NCBI GenBank assembly: GCA_025642065.1
Contig: JAODUP010000032.1
Location: forward strand, 1,672,501-1,736,500
DNA: 64,000 nucleotides
Origin: Paralvinella palmiformis
Taxonomy: Eukaryota > Annelida > Polychaeta > Terebellida > Alvinellidae
Reading direction: 5' to 3'
Shown: positions 1 to 12,280 of the stretch, in pieces
Position numbering within the stretch: position 1 is the first letter of the stretch
Layout of the letters: the number at the start of each line of letters is the position of its first letter
Notes under the pieces: model-generated
What the model was told of the DNA's origin: nothing
Databases searched by the model: none
The model's input: the letters and a program-made list of their open reading frames with translations, nothing else
Translations under genes and position numbers: made by a program

Positions 1-1065
1 CCCTTTTGTCTGATGGGCAGATCTATCTATCTCTTCCCTGATATAATCAAATTAGGGACCAAGGATATGCTTGATGTATTGCCGCATTGTGTCAGTGTTG
101 CTCCAGTGCGTCTCATTGTGCGTGATGTGCCATTTTGGGGCGAACGTGACCGTAGGATGACAGGTTGATGTCTTGCCCTGGTAGATTAGGTCGAGGGGGG
201 GGGCAGCCTTCCTGAGGGTGATCCACTAATAACACTTGTTATCTGACGTTTATCGTCAAGTCCAATGATCGACACCTGCTTGGCTCCTTGAACTTCAAGA
301 GTCCACTCACTCGTGAGGATGATGGGGATCGCCATCTGATCAAAATTGACGATCATGTCAGCAGAGATTTCATGTCCTTGTACAACATCTGATGTCCTGG
401 TGAGGAAGCTCGACTTAATGTTGTCAAAATCACTTGGAAGGTGTTTGACGGGCTTTGTCCCTTCAAGTTTCACGTGTCCATGGCGACGCAGGAAGGAGTT
501 AGCCCAGGGCACGCTCAGATCGATAGGTCCACCGTGTTCTTTTAGTAGACTTTTGTCGTGGGTTTTCACAATGCCTTGCGCAGCCACCAATTAGCAATGG
601 CCTGTTTACTACACCACCCGATTCATGAACACTTTTGACATGAGCAAGAACCTCATTGTCTAACTACTCAACAATTAGAAGATGTTTGCCATGTTTGGCT
701 TGCGGAAGTTCAGTGATGTCATCAGCATCTTTCATCTTTGGAAAACGCTGTTTGTCCTTTTTGACGTAACCCCTCACAGCGGATTCGTTGATAAATATGC
801 TAAGGATCTTGGCGTAATGACGAGCAGCAGCAGTGTTACCATTTACAACGGCATATTTGGCTATGGTAATTTGTTCTGTATCACTAAATATCCCAAATTG
901 GCCACGTTTACGCTTTTGTTCACGAGACAACACAGACTCAATACCAGCATTATCAGTTGCGTATATCTTGGCCTTCTCAGAGATGATATCAATGCCATTA
1001 GGACTCGGCAAACCCAGAGCAACATTGGGCTCCTTGAACTTGGACGACTTTCGCCAACTTAGCAT
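1..1065 (-). pseudogene. Decayed pogo-like DDE transposase, runs off the left edge
   Basis: Two minus-strand open segments (1065-664 and 590-186) and a third in another frame (about 150-1) together read as one transposase. The first has a basic helix-turn-helix-like N-terminal region (KRKRGQFGIF, then an alanine-rich helix). The second carries WANSFLRRHG, the DDE-type strand motif NFDQMAIP, and the DDKRQITSV stretch typical of this family. The third reads THNETHWSNTDTM and continues off the window. The frame is broken near 600-660 by stops and again at a G run (195-203), a likely frameshift site. There is no intact ORF, so it is non-functional. Family placement (pogo/DDE_1-like) is by motif recognition only; superfamily is fairly secure, subfamily is not. 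Confidence 0.7.
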
Positions 1066-1344
1066 TGTGATAACAACTTTAGCGCAATGTAATAAACCTT
1101 GTATTCTAGTAAGAGTAAGTAAAGAAATATGATTTTAAACAAACCAGGCATCATATTTATATAATCAGTCTGTGTGAAGCCATTTACCATAATTACACAC
1201 GGGTAAGGTCCTTGATCATCTGAGATAATTTCTTTGTGTATGCAAGATATTCTTAATCTAATAAATCAGGCACATTTAGCGAGATTTCAGATGCCGGTGA
1301 CGATGGCTTCAGTGATACGTGTGTTGGCCACGGCTCGTTCAGGT

Positions 1345-2200
1345 GCACGACATTTCGTTGAAAGACAACTCGTCGAAAAATAATGATGGAAGTGCGACAC
1401 GTCGTAGAAAGGGATCATGTATATTGAGTGACAAAGAGATAATTTTGAGAGAATATGGCACACAGTGATATGACGTGAAAACAAGATATAAAAACAAAAA
1501 CACACACTTAATAAAATCTAGTTAGATCAATTTCTCGAATCGAATCCCATGGGCAAGGCCTCGCAAGTAGTCTTGAGGTGTCCCGATAGCGAAGTAGTCG
1601 ACGATGCGCCTGATGTTGCTGTTGGTTGTGCGGACACGCTTACGAGAAGCTACTTCTATTTATAAATGAAATTATATCATATTAAATTGCTAATAGATCG
1701 GTCTGTAATTGTTATTCTAGAATTACAAATATGACTAATCGATATCAATCAACAAAAGAACACTTAATAGTGACACCAGTAACCGCAAATCCAGATCTGT
1801 TCATTATTGCCTTACCACTGATACTTCTAAAGCATCAACCTCTTTGAAGATATTCAATCAATTACGTCACTAGCTTTTGAATTGGAAGACGGTAATGGCG
1901 TTAATCCTGCTACTTCGTTTTCATTAAGTAATTGGAATATTTCCTAATGGTTGGTTGGTAATTTTTTATTTGTGTGACTTGTGCAATTTTAATTTACATC
2001 CATAATATAAAAACTAATATAACATGTACCTAGCCCGTAGGCCTTATATGTCACATTTAAACTGTATGATAACACTAAAATATATATTTTCGACCAAGTG
2101 TCGGAAAACTTTTTTTTCATTCGAACAAATGTCCCAAAATCTAAATTCAATTTCGACGACATATCCATTCGACTAAATGTCTTTCGACAAAATGTCGCAG
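1345..2200. mobile_element. Non-autonomous element with ladder-like inverted ends
   Basis: The left end near 1346-1377 reads ACGACATTTCGTTGAAAG then ACAACTCGTCGAA. The reverse complement of 2198-2165 reads GCGACATTTTGTCGAAAG then ACATTTAGTCGAA. These ends are inverted relative to each other and built from repeated GACATTT-N-GTCGAA steps; further steps lie inward on the right (2090-2160). No transposase is seen inside. It looks like a MITE-type DNA element of about 850 bp. Exact ends and target-site duplication were not found. Confidence 0.45.
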
Positions 2201-2205
2201 ATCCC

Positions 2206-4199
2206 GTTCGTTCTTACTCTCACTATGATTGGCTGTTACAATTAAGATTCCACCCAATCACAAGAAATATGTCGAAGTTTGTGGCAATGATGTGACAGTG
2301 TGGACTCCCCACAAGTGACGCATTAGGGTAATTAGAAATGTGTTTTCCGGTTACCTAACGCAAAAAATGTAACGGCCATTGGAGCAATAGGTTTTGAATT
2401 GGCTTATTTTATTTAGCGCGCTCCTTCATCTCTAAAACGGGTTTATTGTTGTTGAATAAATTTACATATATTTCCGTATTCATGCTACGACAAAGCATCC
2501 AATAAACACTTTTTGGCAATGAGCATACGCGAATATAAAGCTCTGCGAATTGGCTAATGAATGGTGATTGACGAAATTAAGAACACACGAAAATATCTGT
2601 AATTACAGCATATGATAGTGGCCCTATAAGTCAACCCTGTGCAGAACCCTTCTTGACATAATGTCATTTACTTTTAGTTTTACCAATTTGTACACGTTGT
2701 TTTCTATTACAGTAATAATAGATGCAGTATTTCTGTTCCTAAGTCGGGAGTACTTGTAATGCTTTAAATGCGTACTGTGTCTGCTACAGTCATTTAAATG
2801 CTGGATAACCAGGCCAGACACCTAAACGGCGTCCCTCCAAAGACGCAAATAGTGCACGGAATATACGGAATTAATGGTTAGCGTTGTGTTTACATGGCTT
2901 CACAAATCTCCAGAATGGTAGACGAATGTTAATAGAACATTTATCTGCTGCTTGAAGTGAAGTTTTGACTTTACTTATCTTGCATTGGATCGGTATTCTT
3001 CTGTTAGATGGAAAGTTTGTGTGGGCAGTCAGCCTATCTAGGGCCAAGGCGGGGAAACTTGGCAGACACGATGTAATTGTTAAATGGCATAATATTAAAT
3101 AGCATTGTTACTTTAAAGCTATGTGATGAATGGTATGATATTTCATCATCAATTCGAACTTGTATTGAACACATAGGTATTTGGATGAACATCAACATGC
3201 TGAAATTGAACAAGGATAGCCGATAAGACCGAATTTATTGTTTTCTCATCCAAACAACAGGTGAAGAAAACCGAGAATCTTCACATTAAGGTAGGATTCA
3301 GTTGTATAAAATGATTTCACGTCTGTAATAAAACTAGGATTTATATTGGATAATACTATAGGAATGGAGAAGCAGGTAAATTAAATATGTAAGTCCTGTT
3401 ATTATAAAATATAAAATATAGGACTTATCCGTAAGTACATAAGTGATGAGGTATGCAAGACTTTAGTCGAGGCCCTTATAATTTCCTGACAGGACTATGG
3501 CAATATATTGTAATATAATACCCCCTCTTTCCGACAAATCGCATACAGTGAAGGCAGATGTACAATATCCTGTTTCATACATTCAAAGTACAAAGTGAAA
3601 CAGCACTACTGTATCTAAGCGATCTGAGCCAAAAGTATATACCAGTGAGAATGCTGTGATCTGAATCATATTCACTTTTGACGGTATCAAAAAACCACAC
3701 AACAATGTACGGAGAGAAATCCTTCCGAGCATCAGCTTCCAGTCTGCGGAGTACGTCATCAAACCATATTAAACTTGCAGCAAGTACAGAAATATTTAGT
3801 AAGTTCTTAAAACCGACTTATTTAAATTAGCCTATTTATAATATATAAACCAGTTTATTATGTATAAAATGTGTTTGTGCTATATGAGCTCAGAATATGG
3901 TTTAATTATGTTTTAAATAATTTTGTTTATTAAAGCGCCTAAGAGCAATTCAATTTGAGTAAGGTTCTATATAAAATACTACTACTACTACTACTACTAT
4001 ACGGCTCTAGAACAAATTTTCTTAGAATGTGCTGACCTTGACCGCCACGCACAGAAAATTAAATTTCTCTACCGCAGCATAAGCATACAAATCCAACAAA
4101 TACTATGACCTACTCATCACTAACCCGTTATGATATCAAATATTACAAGCAGAATTAGCCAAACAAAATTAAAATTTTTAGTTTAAAACACAAACCCCA
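2206..4199. other. Intergenic AT-rich DNA
   Basis: No supported gene. Short open frames here (for example around 2624-2821) have no recognisable motifs or splice context. A (TAC/ACT)n tract lies at about 3978-4000, just after a piece resembling the LINE-tail repeat of 18.4 kb (TTAAAGCGCCTAAGAG). Confidence 0.6.
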
Positions 4200-5030
4200 A
4201 TCTCTGGCACGGGTAATGTGTGTTTTAGCCGTGTGGAATAAGACACTAGCAAAGAGAATCTCGAAGTGTTAATTCAAACTTTGGACGTTTCTTCAGGGGA
4301 CTGAATCCAGAGTAGTGACTTTTCTTGCTGAGATATGTGTAATGTCTCACCAGTCCCTAAGCCGCCAAACAAAAAAAAGCGAATCACCTACAACCGTGGA
4401 GTCGGGAGTAATATGTCCATTTCAGATCAGTTGCGAAAATGTGTGTGTGAGTGTGTGTTTGAATGTGTGTGTGCGTATGAATGTATGTGAGTAGCTCTGA
4501 GTAGGTGTGTGCGTGCGTGCGTGCGTGCGTGTGTGTGTGCGTGTGTGTCAGAGAGAGTGTGAGTAGGTTTGTGTGTGTAGGTGTGCATGCGTGCGTGCGT
4601 TCGTGCGTGTGTGTGTATGTGTGTGTTTTAGTTGTGTCTAATAAGGCACAGTCAGAGAGAATCTCGAAACGTGAATTCAAACTCTGGACGATTTTTCTGG
4701 GGTTGAATACAGGGTGTCGACCTTTCATGCTGAGACATGAGTAATGTCTCACCAGTCCCTAAGCCGCCAAGCAAAACAAAAAGCGAATCACCCACAGCCA
4801 TGAAGTGGGAAGTAATACATCCATTTCAGATCAGTTGCGAAAATGTGTGTGTGCTTGAATGTGTGCGTGAGTGCGTGCGTGCGTGCGTATGTATGTGTGT
4901 GAGTAGGTGTGTGTGTGTCAGAGAGAGAGAGAGAGTAGGTGTGTGAGGAGGTGCGCGTGTGCGTACGTGCATGCGTGTGTGTGCGCGCGCGTGTGTGTCT
5001 CTGTGTGTGTGTTTACCTGCTCCACACATT
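4200..5030. repeat. About 400 bp unit duplicated in tandem, ending in GT microsatellites
   Basis: Two diverged copies lie offset by about 403 bp: one from about 4200, the other from about 4620. Each contains GAGAATCTCGAA, then TAATGTCTCACCAGTCCC followed by TAAGCCGCCAA, then TTTCAGATCAGTTGCGAAAA, then a (GT)n-rich tail. The open frames across the GT/CA tails are simple-sequence artefacts. A third partial copy of the TAATGTCTCACC block is at 16,711-16,800, so this is a dispersed family. Confidence 0.75.
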
Positions 5031-5035
5031 AGCGA

Positions 5036-5829
5036 CACTTACTAGTACTATGCATACATTAGTATATATTTATTTAGGTGAAGGATTCCACAATTAATGC
5101 TTATTTCCGGCCAATGAGAGGGTCTGATATAGTGAATCTTAATTTGTCTTCACAGGTAGAGCTTCTTAGATATGTACCTTCAAGGCATTCTATAGGAAGA
5201 TAGCTGTGTTTATTTATGTTTGTAATGCACGTTACTTGACTGGCAGTAACAGCCTCTACATGTGTATATCTTTCTGACATAGACGACATTCTAGTTGGAT
5301 CCATATACATGTATGTGTATGTCCATGACCCTGCTCCCGTGAAACACACACGCGCTCGCGTGCACGCAAGCACACGCACACACGCACGCACACATACACT
5401 CTACATCCTATTGTTAGGAACCTGCTTGATGCATGAAATGTAATTATTTCATTAAAATGTTTAAATCCTGGTTCAGCTGTAGGCTAGTTATCTGTTCCGC
5501 TCTAAAACTACAATATGGCCAACGGCAAGGAAACATGACAACGCTCGCTATCGTAATGCGCTGCCTGAAACACAATCGAGACGCTCGCCTCAAAACAGCT
5601 TCATGGCGAAGTATCAATGACTTAATTGTTACTAGCCGGAAGGCAACGACCACTGAAGAAGAATAATTTAACTCTCATTTGAATAATATCAATCTTCGTA
5701 GAATCCGCTCCTAGCCGGAAGTGGCCGCTTCGGTCAAAACAAGAATTGACTTATCTTCAGTAAATGTAGCGTTTCCGGCGGTCCACGGACGTGTAATTGA
5801 CATCGAGCCGGCTTACTGTTAGCTTCCAA
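5036..5829. other. 5' flank of the secreted repeat protein gene
   Basis: No gene is supported. The stretch just upstream of the start codon at 5830 should hold the promoter and 5' UTR. I see no clear TATA box at the expected spacing. A short (CA)n-like tract is at about 5343-5400. Confidence 0.4.
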
Positions 5830-8800
5830 ATGGACATTATGTCCAGTCTGTGGATTACGGCCGCCATACTAAATATAGTGAACGCCGGTAACACTGGATC
5901 TAATATAACCAAGTATGTAGGTAAGTCTTAGACAGCTTTATTTTGATGAAAATGGACAGTAGGTGTGTTACCGTAAACAAATTGGTTTTTAGACACCTTT
6001 GACTCCCCATCACTTCATAAAACGAAACTTACCGCATTTACTGGACATTATCAAGTTTTTGCTCGTTGCAACAACAACAACAACGTAATTAGTTATTTTC
6101 TTTGCATTTAAGAGGACCTACCTGGCGACGCTAAGATTGGTTATAATCACTATCGTGAACCTGCTATCATCAGCGACGTATTTCCTGCAACACAATATGG
6201 TTCGAACAACTATGAATACGGCAGCACTAGATCAAACGGAAACGCTTACAATGTGCCAGATCCATCTTGGCAAGCGGAATACAGCGCTTCAAGCCCACAA
6301 CAACATGGATACAGTGCTCCGAGTCCTGTACCTCATGGGTATAACGTTCCAAATCCACAACCTCATGGATACAATGAGCCGCATCCATCTTGGCAAGCGG
6401 AATACAGCGCTTCAAGCCCACAACAACATGGATACAGTGCTCCGAGTCCTGTACCTCATGGGTATAACGTTCCAAATCCACAACCTCATGGATACAATGA
6501 ACCGCATCCATCTTGGCAAGCGGAATACAGCGCTTCAAGCCCACAACAACATGGATACAGTGCTCCGAGTCCTGTACCTCATGGGTATAACGTTCCAAAT
6601 CCACAACCTCATGGATACAATGAGCCACATCCATCTTGGCAAGCGGAATACAGCGCTTCAAGCCCACAACAACATGGATACAGTGCTCCGAGTCCTGTAC
6701 CTCATGGGTATAACGTTCCAAATCCACAACCTCATGGATACAATGAGCCGCATCCATCTTGGCAAGCGGAATACAGCGCTTCAAGCCCACAACAACATGG
6801 ATACAGTGCTCCGAGTCCAGCATCTCATGGATATAATGTTCCAAAACCACAACTTCATGGATACAGTGAACTAGATCCATCTTGGCAAGAAGAGTACAAC
6901 GCTCCAAATCCACAGCTACATGGATACAGCGTTCCAAGCCCACAGCAACACTTGTACACCGTACCAAGTCCACAACCGCACACACACAGTGATCAAAGTC
7001 CGCTATGGCAAGAATATAGTCCAGAGAACGAAGCACCTGATGGCTATAACGTTGTTAATGCACATAGTTATGGTCATCAAACACCTCACAGCTACAGCAC
7101 TCCATCACATAGCTACACTGCCCCCAACTTCCCAACAAATAGCTACAATGCTCATAGTCAACCGACTTATGGCTACAATGTTCCTAATCCTCAAACAAAT
7201 GGATATCATAAAGGGCCGATACAAGGGTACGATGGTACAAATCCATCGCCACATGGTTACAGTGTTGCAAATCCATCGCCACATAGTTACAGTGAAGCCA
7301 ATCCAGTTTGGCCTGGTTACCACGTTGCTAAACCAGCTCCTCATGGTTATAGTGTTGGAAGCTCAGCACCACATGGCTACAATGTTGGCAGCTCAGCACC
7401 GCATGGTTACAGTGTTGCCAATTCTGCACAACATGCCTACAACGTTCCTAGCCATCAAAAGTATGGTTACATCGCTCCCACTTCACTTCCACGTGGTTAC
7501 AAAGTGCCACATGTACATGCGCCACACTCTTATCCGGAAAGTAATTCTTATAACACGAATAAACACAATGTCGTGTATGTACCCATCGTAGCCAAAAAAA
7601 CACAAGAAGAAAAGTAAGTAATACATATCGTAAGTAATTTGTATAGAATTTGTTATTACCTGATATAGTCCTTGAACCTTTTAAAGGAAAGTTAATCTGT
7701 ATATAACTAAAGAATGCTAGCAAATTAGCTTGATTTATTTTGGCGGCCATTTAAGACACGTGATATCTAGGTCACGGGATAGATTTTACCACATCCGCCT
7801 CATTTGTTATTTACTTTTTGTGCCAGTTTTATGCCATATTCCTTTCAGTGAAGATCATCACAGTTTACAAAGGCTATTACATTTCTGGTGGCACCCAGCT
7901 GTTCGGAAAATTTAAGACGTTAAAGGCTTGTGAGCAGGCATGTGCCTTAACTCCAACATGTTTCGCCGGAGACTACAATCCTTGGTATAAGAAGTGCTAC
8001 AGCCATTCCAATTACACGGCTTGTGCACCTCTACGAGCCCACGATCAGCTGGTTCACTTTAAGAAAATACCTTGTTGTAAGTGGCACAAGACGTATTCTT
8101 AATTTACATCTACTTTATTCGGAAGGCTTAATAAAACTCAAACAACAGATAAAAAGACTGACTGACTGACTGACTCACTCACTCACTCACTGATTCGTTA
8201 ATATTACAATTGGTTGACGGATACACCGAAACATCAATAGTCTGCTTTCTTAGTTATTCCAGAAGCACCCAGAGGTCGTATAATGCTTGGTGTACAGATA
8301 CACATGGGACTAGAAGTTAAGGCCTACAGTCTTATCGACTGTATCAAGAAGTGCGCTAATGCCGGCAAAGGAGTACAAGCTCGTGCTATAAACCTCAGTC
8401 TACAAATCTGTTTTGGGATCGACTATGACTTTAGCAATCATAAGTAAGCAACTATAACGCAATCATAATGTTGTTTAGAAGACTTGAGTAAAGGTACATA
8501 CTCCATCTGCCGGCATCGTCTGTGGACAGTGTGACTCCTCTTCATTTTTCAGATGTTACTTCCACGTAAACAACAATGTACCACCAAATCAGTTCTGTCC
8601 GGCGAATGGTCTCATGCCTGGTGTACCTAGAGATGCTGTGGCTAATCCAACTGTGGTTAGCATATTATTATGTAAGTATATGTATTTATAATTATAAATA
8701 AATTAGTTAAATTGATTAATACGTAACACATCATATCCAGTTCACTCAGTTCTACCCGGTTGCTGATCCAGCGACTGATTAATTGGTCTACTTTGTCTAT

Positions 8801-8883
8801 TTTGTCAGCTAATCGCTGAATGTCACCCAGTATTGACAATTGCATACTTAATGACATTTTTTCTCCTAGGTCCTGGGCCATGA
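5830..8883 (+). CDS. Secreted Tyr/Gly/Pro repeat protein with two PAN/apple-like modules
   Basis: Six exons are proposed: 5830-5920, 6113-7613, 7849-8076, 8266-8443, 8553-8671 and 8870-8883 (stop TGA 8881-8883). Exon 1 starts MDIMSSLWITAAIL and ends NIVNAG, a good signal peptide. Exon 2 encodes about 500 residues rich in HGYS/HGYN and SPxP, including five near-identical 41-residue repeats. Exons 3-5 encode two modules with spaced cysteines (CEQACALTPTC, CYSH, then DCIKKCANAG, ICFGIDY, KCYFH) that resemble PAN/apple folds. The last exon adds CPGP and stop. Exon 1/2 and exons 3/4/5/6 join in phase. Exon 2 to 3 does not: a phase 2 donor meets a phase 1 acceptor, so a small exon or another donor is missing. 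Likely an extracellular matrix, shell, mucus or adhesive protein; function is inferred. Confidence 0.8.
6262..6876 (+). repeat. Five tandem 123-bp coding repeats
   Basis: Units begin at 6262, 6385, 6508, 6631 and 6754, each starting at the codons for PSWQAEYSA. A diverged sixth start is at 6877 (PSWQEEYNA). Units differ by only a few bases, so the array was recently expanded or homogenised. The unit is a multiple of three, which keeps the protein in frame. It also keeps an antisense frame (7036-6227) and another sense frame (6137-6874) open; those are shadows. Confidence 0.95.
7614..7620 (+). promoter_or_regulatory. Splice donor overlapping an in-frame stop codon
   Basis: The exon 2 donor reads AAAA|GTAAGTA. 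In the coding frame the next triplets are AAG TAA, so unspliced or intron-retaining mRNA stops exactly at the donor. This would yield the repeat domain without the PAN-like modules. Confidence 0.6.
8150..8192. repeat. (GACT)n/(CACT)n microsatellite in intron 3
   Basis: Short perfect GACT units run directly into CACT units. Similar degenerate CACT-rich DNA recurs at 15,180-15,235 and 16,530-16,705. Confidence 0.8.
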
Positions 8884-11470
8884 ACGCGTAACAAAGGTTA
8901 GTTCTAAATACAAACATCAATGGATGCTTTATTTAATTTATTATTTACTGATGACCAATTAAATGTCTCAGATTGGTGTTTGTTTGTTCTGATTTCAGGC
9001 CAATAATGAGTCGTCTAAAGGATATACAAGGTCAATATGCCTTTTTACTGAGACACTCACTGACATACGCACTCACTGATTTACTTACTTAGCCATTCAC
9101 TGCGCTAATGGTCATTGAAGTCTAAAGCGATGTTTTTATGTTTTCAGAGTTGACTAGACAACGATTTTCGTTTTCATAACACAACCTACTAGCTTCACGT
9201 ATCTTCCACAAGTTGTAGTTATATAAACTTTAGTTTTGTGTGGTTTTTAGATCTGACTTAAAATGTGTCGCAAAATATAAAATGGTTATTATTCTAATAA
9301 AGTATATCAGTATCTAATCATAAGTTTATAATGACTACATTTATCGATTTATGTCAAGTTGGTGTGAGTCATATACCAGCTAATATTGGTAGTAGTAGTA
9401 GTACTAGTAGTAGTAGTAGTAAGGGTAGTGGAAGTACTAGTAGTAGTATATACAGTAGTAATATACACACAATACTAAACGGAGAAGATAGCCTTCAAAT
9501 GCTCTATCATAATATGAAAATGACATAGAATAAAACAAATAACATAATAAGCCATTACATAGTATTACGTTTATTGATTATTTATTATATATAGGGCTAA
9601 AGTCTTATAAACCCATGATCGAATAAACTATTTCTATAAACTAAGTGATGTAAGAAGCCATAAACATTACAATCCATAACTTATAATTGATCATGTCTAT
9701 TAATTTAATTCAATTATGACATGCTAAATTGTGCGGACTTGATTCAATGCTCCGACTTCCAGGTTATTGAAGGAACTAACCACCCGAATGTAATTAAATT
9801 TTTGCATATGTTTGTATCATTATGTAACGGAGAGAGGCATCACGTGACTAACGAGGCACCAGAGATAGAATCGAGACTAAAATATTATACACACCAATGT
9901 GTGTTTAATATTAGCGTAGAAACAATGAAAAGGTATCTAGAAACAGGCACCTGATAATACATCAAAACATACTTTTCCTTGCACTATTCAAGATAGCAAT
10001 ATCAATACTCAACATAATATAAAGTATAATATCTACTACGAATGACCAAAAGAGAAATCCGAAAATAAAAGTGTCTGTTTAATAACGGCATGAAATATAT
10101 TAATTATTATAAGTATTATGATGACTATCTGAGTGATTGGAATAAATGGTTCGGTGGCCGTTGGAACATTAACAGGATCAGTTTAGAACCAGATGACTAT
10201 CTGGATCAACGCTGCGAAATGTGAAGTAGGATTCGATTAGAATATCATAATGTGCACGAACCAGCATATTGGAGACAACAAGATGCTGGCAAGTAACGTA
10301 AACTAAACCACAGGTAGATAAAGATGTGACATTCAACTGTTGTTTTTCACTATCTGATTCGTGCGCTCACCTGTCAAATTCCGCTCGTCTTCATTTTTGT
10401 TGTTACCCAATCAACATTCAGCAAATATAGTAACATACAACACATAAAACACATAAAACTAAGCCTTTATTTTATTATTTTAAGATTAACCTGATTAATG
10501 TACTAACAAGTATGTGACATACGAATTGCGCTTTAATTTTCCCTTTTTTCAATCATAATACACTAAATTATGAGGAACAAGAACCTATTAGATATAGCTG
10601 GATCTAAATTTTCTTTTACTCACTATGTCTCATTACCAAACTCCCACCATTAATTTTAATTACATATTAATCAATCAACATATGGTAATCTAGAGATCGT
10701 TGCATATTATCTTTAATCAAGTCATTCCCTGAAAATGATACAATTTAGAGATAGGTGAGAGAGTTTGAACATAATACAGGCTCGAACTGAAATAACGGCC
10801 AGGCGTTGAACATTAGCAATGAAAAGAAATGAGAACGCACGCACACGCGCGTGTGCGCGCGCGAGAGTGCACGTACCCACGCACACCCACGCATACAGGC
10901 TTTTCATAGAAGTATCGGTATTATTTGCGTTCCGGACCGATCGTGTCTTAGTCCGTGCCATTATTTTGTAGGTAGATTTGTTGAAGTTTTTAAATCAAGA
11001 ATGAAGCTCAGATTGGCATCCGTGGTGCGAAAACGTTGTTATTTATAGGTTTCTTTTGAAATATCGTAAATTGTTGTTGACTGGAAACTGTAAGATCAAA
11101 TTATTAATCTACTACATCTATTAGTTTATCTTTGAACCGCTTTACTGTAGGCGTGTCTAGTGCCCGACGGTTGGTCGTGATGGTGTGGTCAGATTTTCCA
11201 CTCAAACGAAAGTGACCAATTGGTATTGCAGTTGTTTCATAAACTTATTTCTTCTCCGTTGGTACTTAATTTCTAATACTACTGTATCCCCTTTCGATAT
11301 TCTGTACATTCATTCACGTCGCTATTGGATAAAATTATTATATTCTGTAAGCTAGATGAATTTTCAGCACAGACCCACATCAAATATCCTTCGTATATCA
11401 ATGAAAAACAAAATATAGAACATTCACATCCTTTTCGATTCATGGTGATAACGGCAGCTAAATGAAAACG
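8884..11470. other. 3' flank and intergenic DNA
   Basis: No supported gene. An AATAAA at about 9297 could serve the upstream gene as polyadenylation signal. An (AGT)n-rich tract lies at about 9389-9456 and gives a false Ser-rich ORF. The 77-residue ORF at 9721-9954 has no recognisable motif or splice context. A CA/CG-rich tract is at 10,840-10,870. Confidence 0.5.
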
Positions 11471-11474
11471 TCAC

Positions 11475-11640
11475 TTCTCCAGCTTCGATAGAGCGTTGGT
11501 TAGAGTATTGTTCTGCAAAACTCAGGGTTCAAAACTCAGGGTTCATACCTAGTCAACGTACCTGTGTATTTGCGGGTTTTGGCCCACCCCCTCTCAGTCA
11601 TATATCTCAGGTGTGACAAGCCCCGAAACTAAACAAACTA
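11475..11640 (+). mobile_element. Possible tRNA-like SINE, family B
   Basis: The stretch has an A-box-like TAGAGCGTTGGTTAGAGT and a B-box-like GGGTTCATACC, with an internal duplication of AAAACTCAGGGTTC. Its 3' part (GTGTGACAAGCCCCGAAAC) recurs in diverged form at about 46,570-46,605 (GTGACACCAAGCCCCAGAA), showing a dispersed family distinct from family A. Confidence 0.45.
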
Positions 11641-11688
11641 CCCACTCATTCACTCATTAACTTTCTCCAATTTTCACCAAAGATAATT

Positions 11689-11878
11689 GGGACGCCTGCA
11701 TGGCCTAACTGGTAGCGCGGTTGAACACATATATATAACACCTAGGTTCAAACGTCGGAAGGGCTATGCCAGAAAGGTGTTTGATCTTTTACTTCGCCTT
11801 ATTACCTTTGGAGTTCGCTCGGCTCATTTAGTCTGTCTTGTGCGCAAAAGTGGCCGTAAACACCAACATTTGCATTTA
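11689..11878 (+). mobile_element. tRNA-derived SINE, family A (older copy)
   Basis: The tRNA-like head has an A-box-like TGGCCTAACTGGTAG and a B-box-like GGTTCAAACGTC. It is followed by the family body (TTTACTTCGCCTTATTACC, GCTCGGCTCATTTAG) and 3' end (AAAAGTGGCCGTAAA). It matches copies at 45.9, 49.7 and 52.5 kb but is more diverged. The 67-residue ORF across it is not coding. Confidence 0.75.
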
Positions 11879-12280
11879 ACATTTATATAACAGATAATTA
11901 TAAATAGTATAACAAAGAATATGTTATACAATCTTATGGTACTGGGTACATTAGGACATTACAGGAGATAGAATATAGAATTAGTGCCATTATGTTTTTG
12001 ATAAAAGTCTATATAAATCGTGTAATTTTATGCAATCATGTGTCTCAGATATGAACCTCCTTATCGGTGTAATATATGAAGTGACCCGTGTTCAAAAGTC
12101 AGTCAGTTTTTCAACTATATTAACATCACCTAATCAGCGGCCCTTGGACTTTTAGATACTTCGACCACTCCTCCCCCCCCTACATAGATGCCAACCTTTA
12201 CTGATCAACACCTGTAAGACTCCGCACAAAAATCCATAAGAAATCCATTAGCGAGCTACAAAATGATTTTGAATTCAAAA
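11879..12280. other. Intergenic, no feature seen
   Basis: AT-rich sequence with no ORF of note and no repeat I recognise. Confidence 0.5.

Noticed and set aside
4384..5038. Thr/His-rich and Cys/Val-rich ORFs
   Set aside because: They span GT/CA simple repeats in a duplicated non-coding unit; no splice or codon evidence.
6262..6876. CRISPR-like array
   Set aside because: The repeats are coding, directly adjacent without spacers, and in a eukaryotic gene.
6137..7591. Overlapping + frames and the 269-codon antisense frame across the repeat gene
   Set aside because: Shadows kept open by the 123-bp period. The frame chosen has the signal-peptide exon, splice phase and Tyr/Pro-rich composition.
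9721..9954. 77-residue ORF after the repeat-protein gene
   Set aside because: No recognisable motif, no splice sites in a useful position, composition like the flanking DNA.
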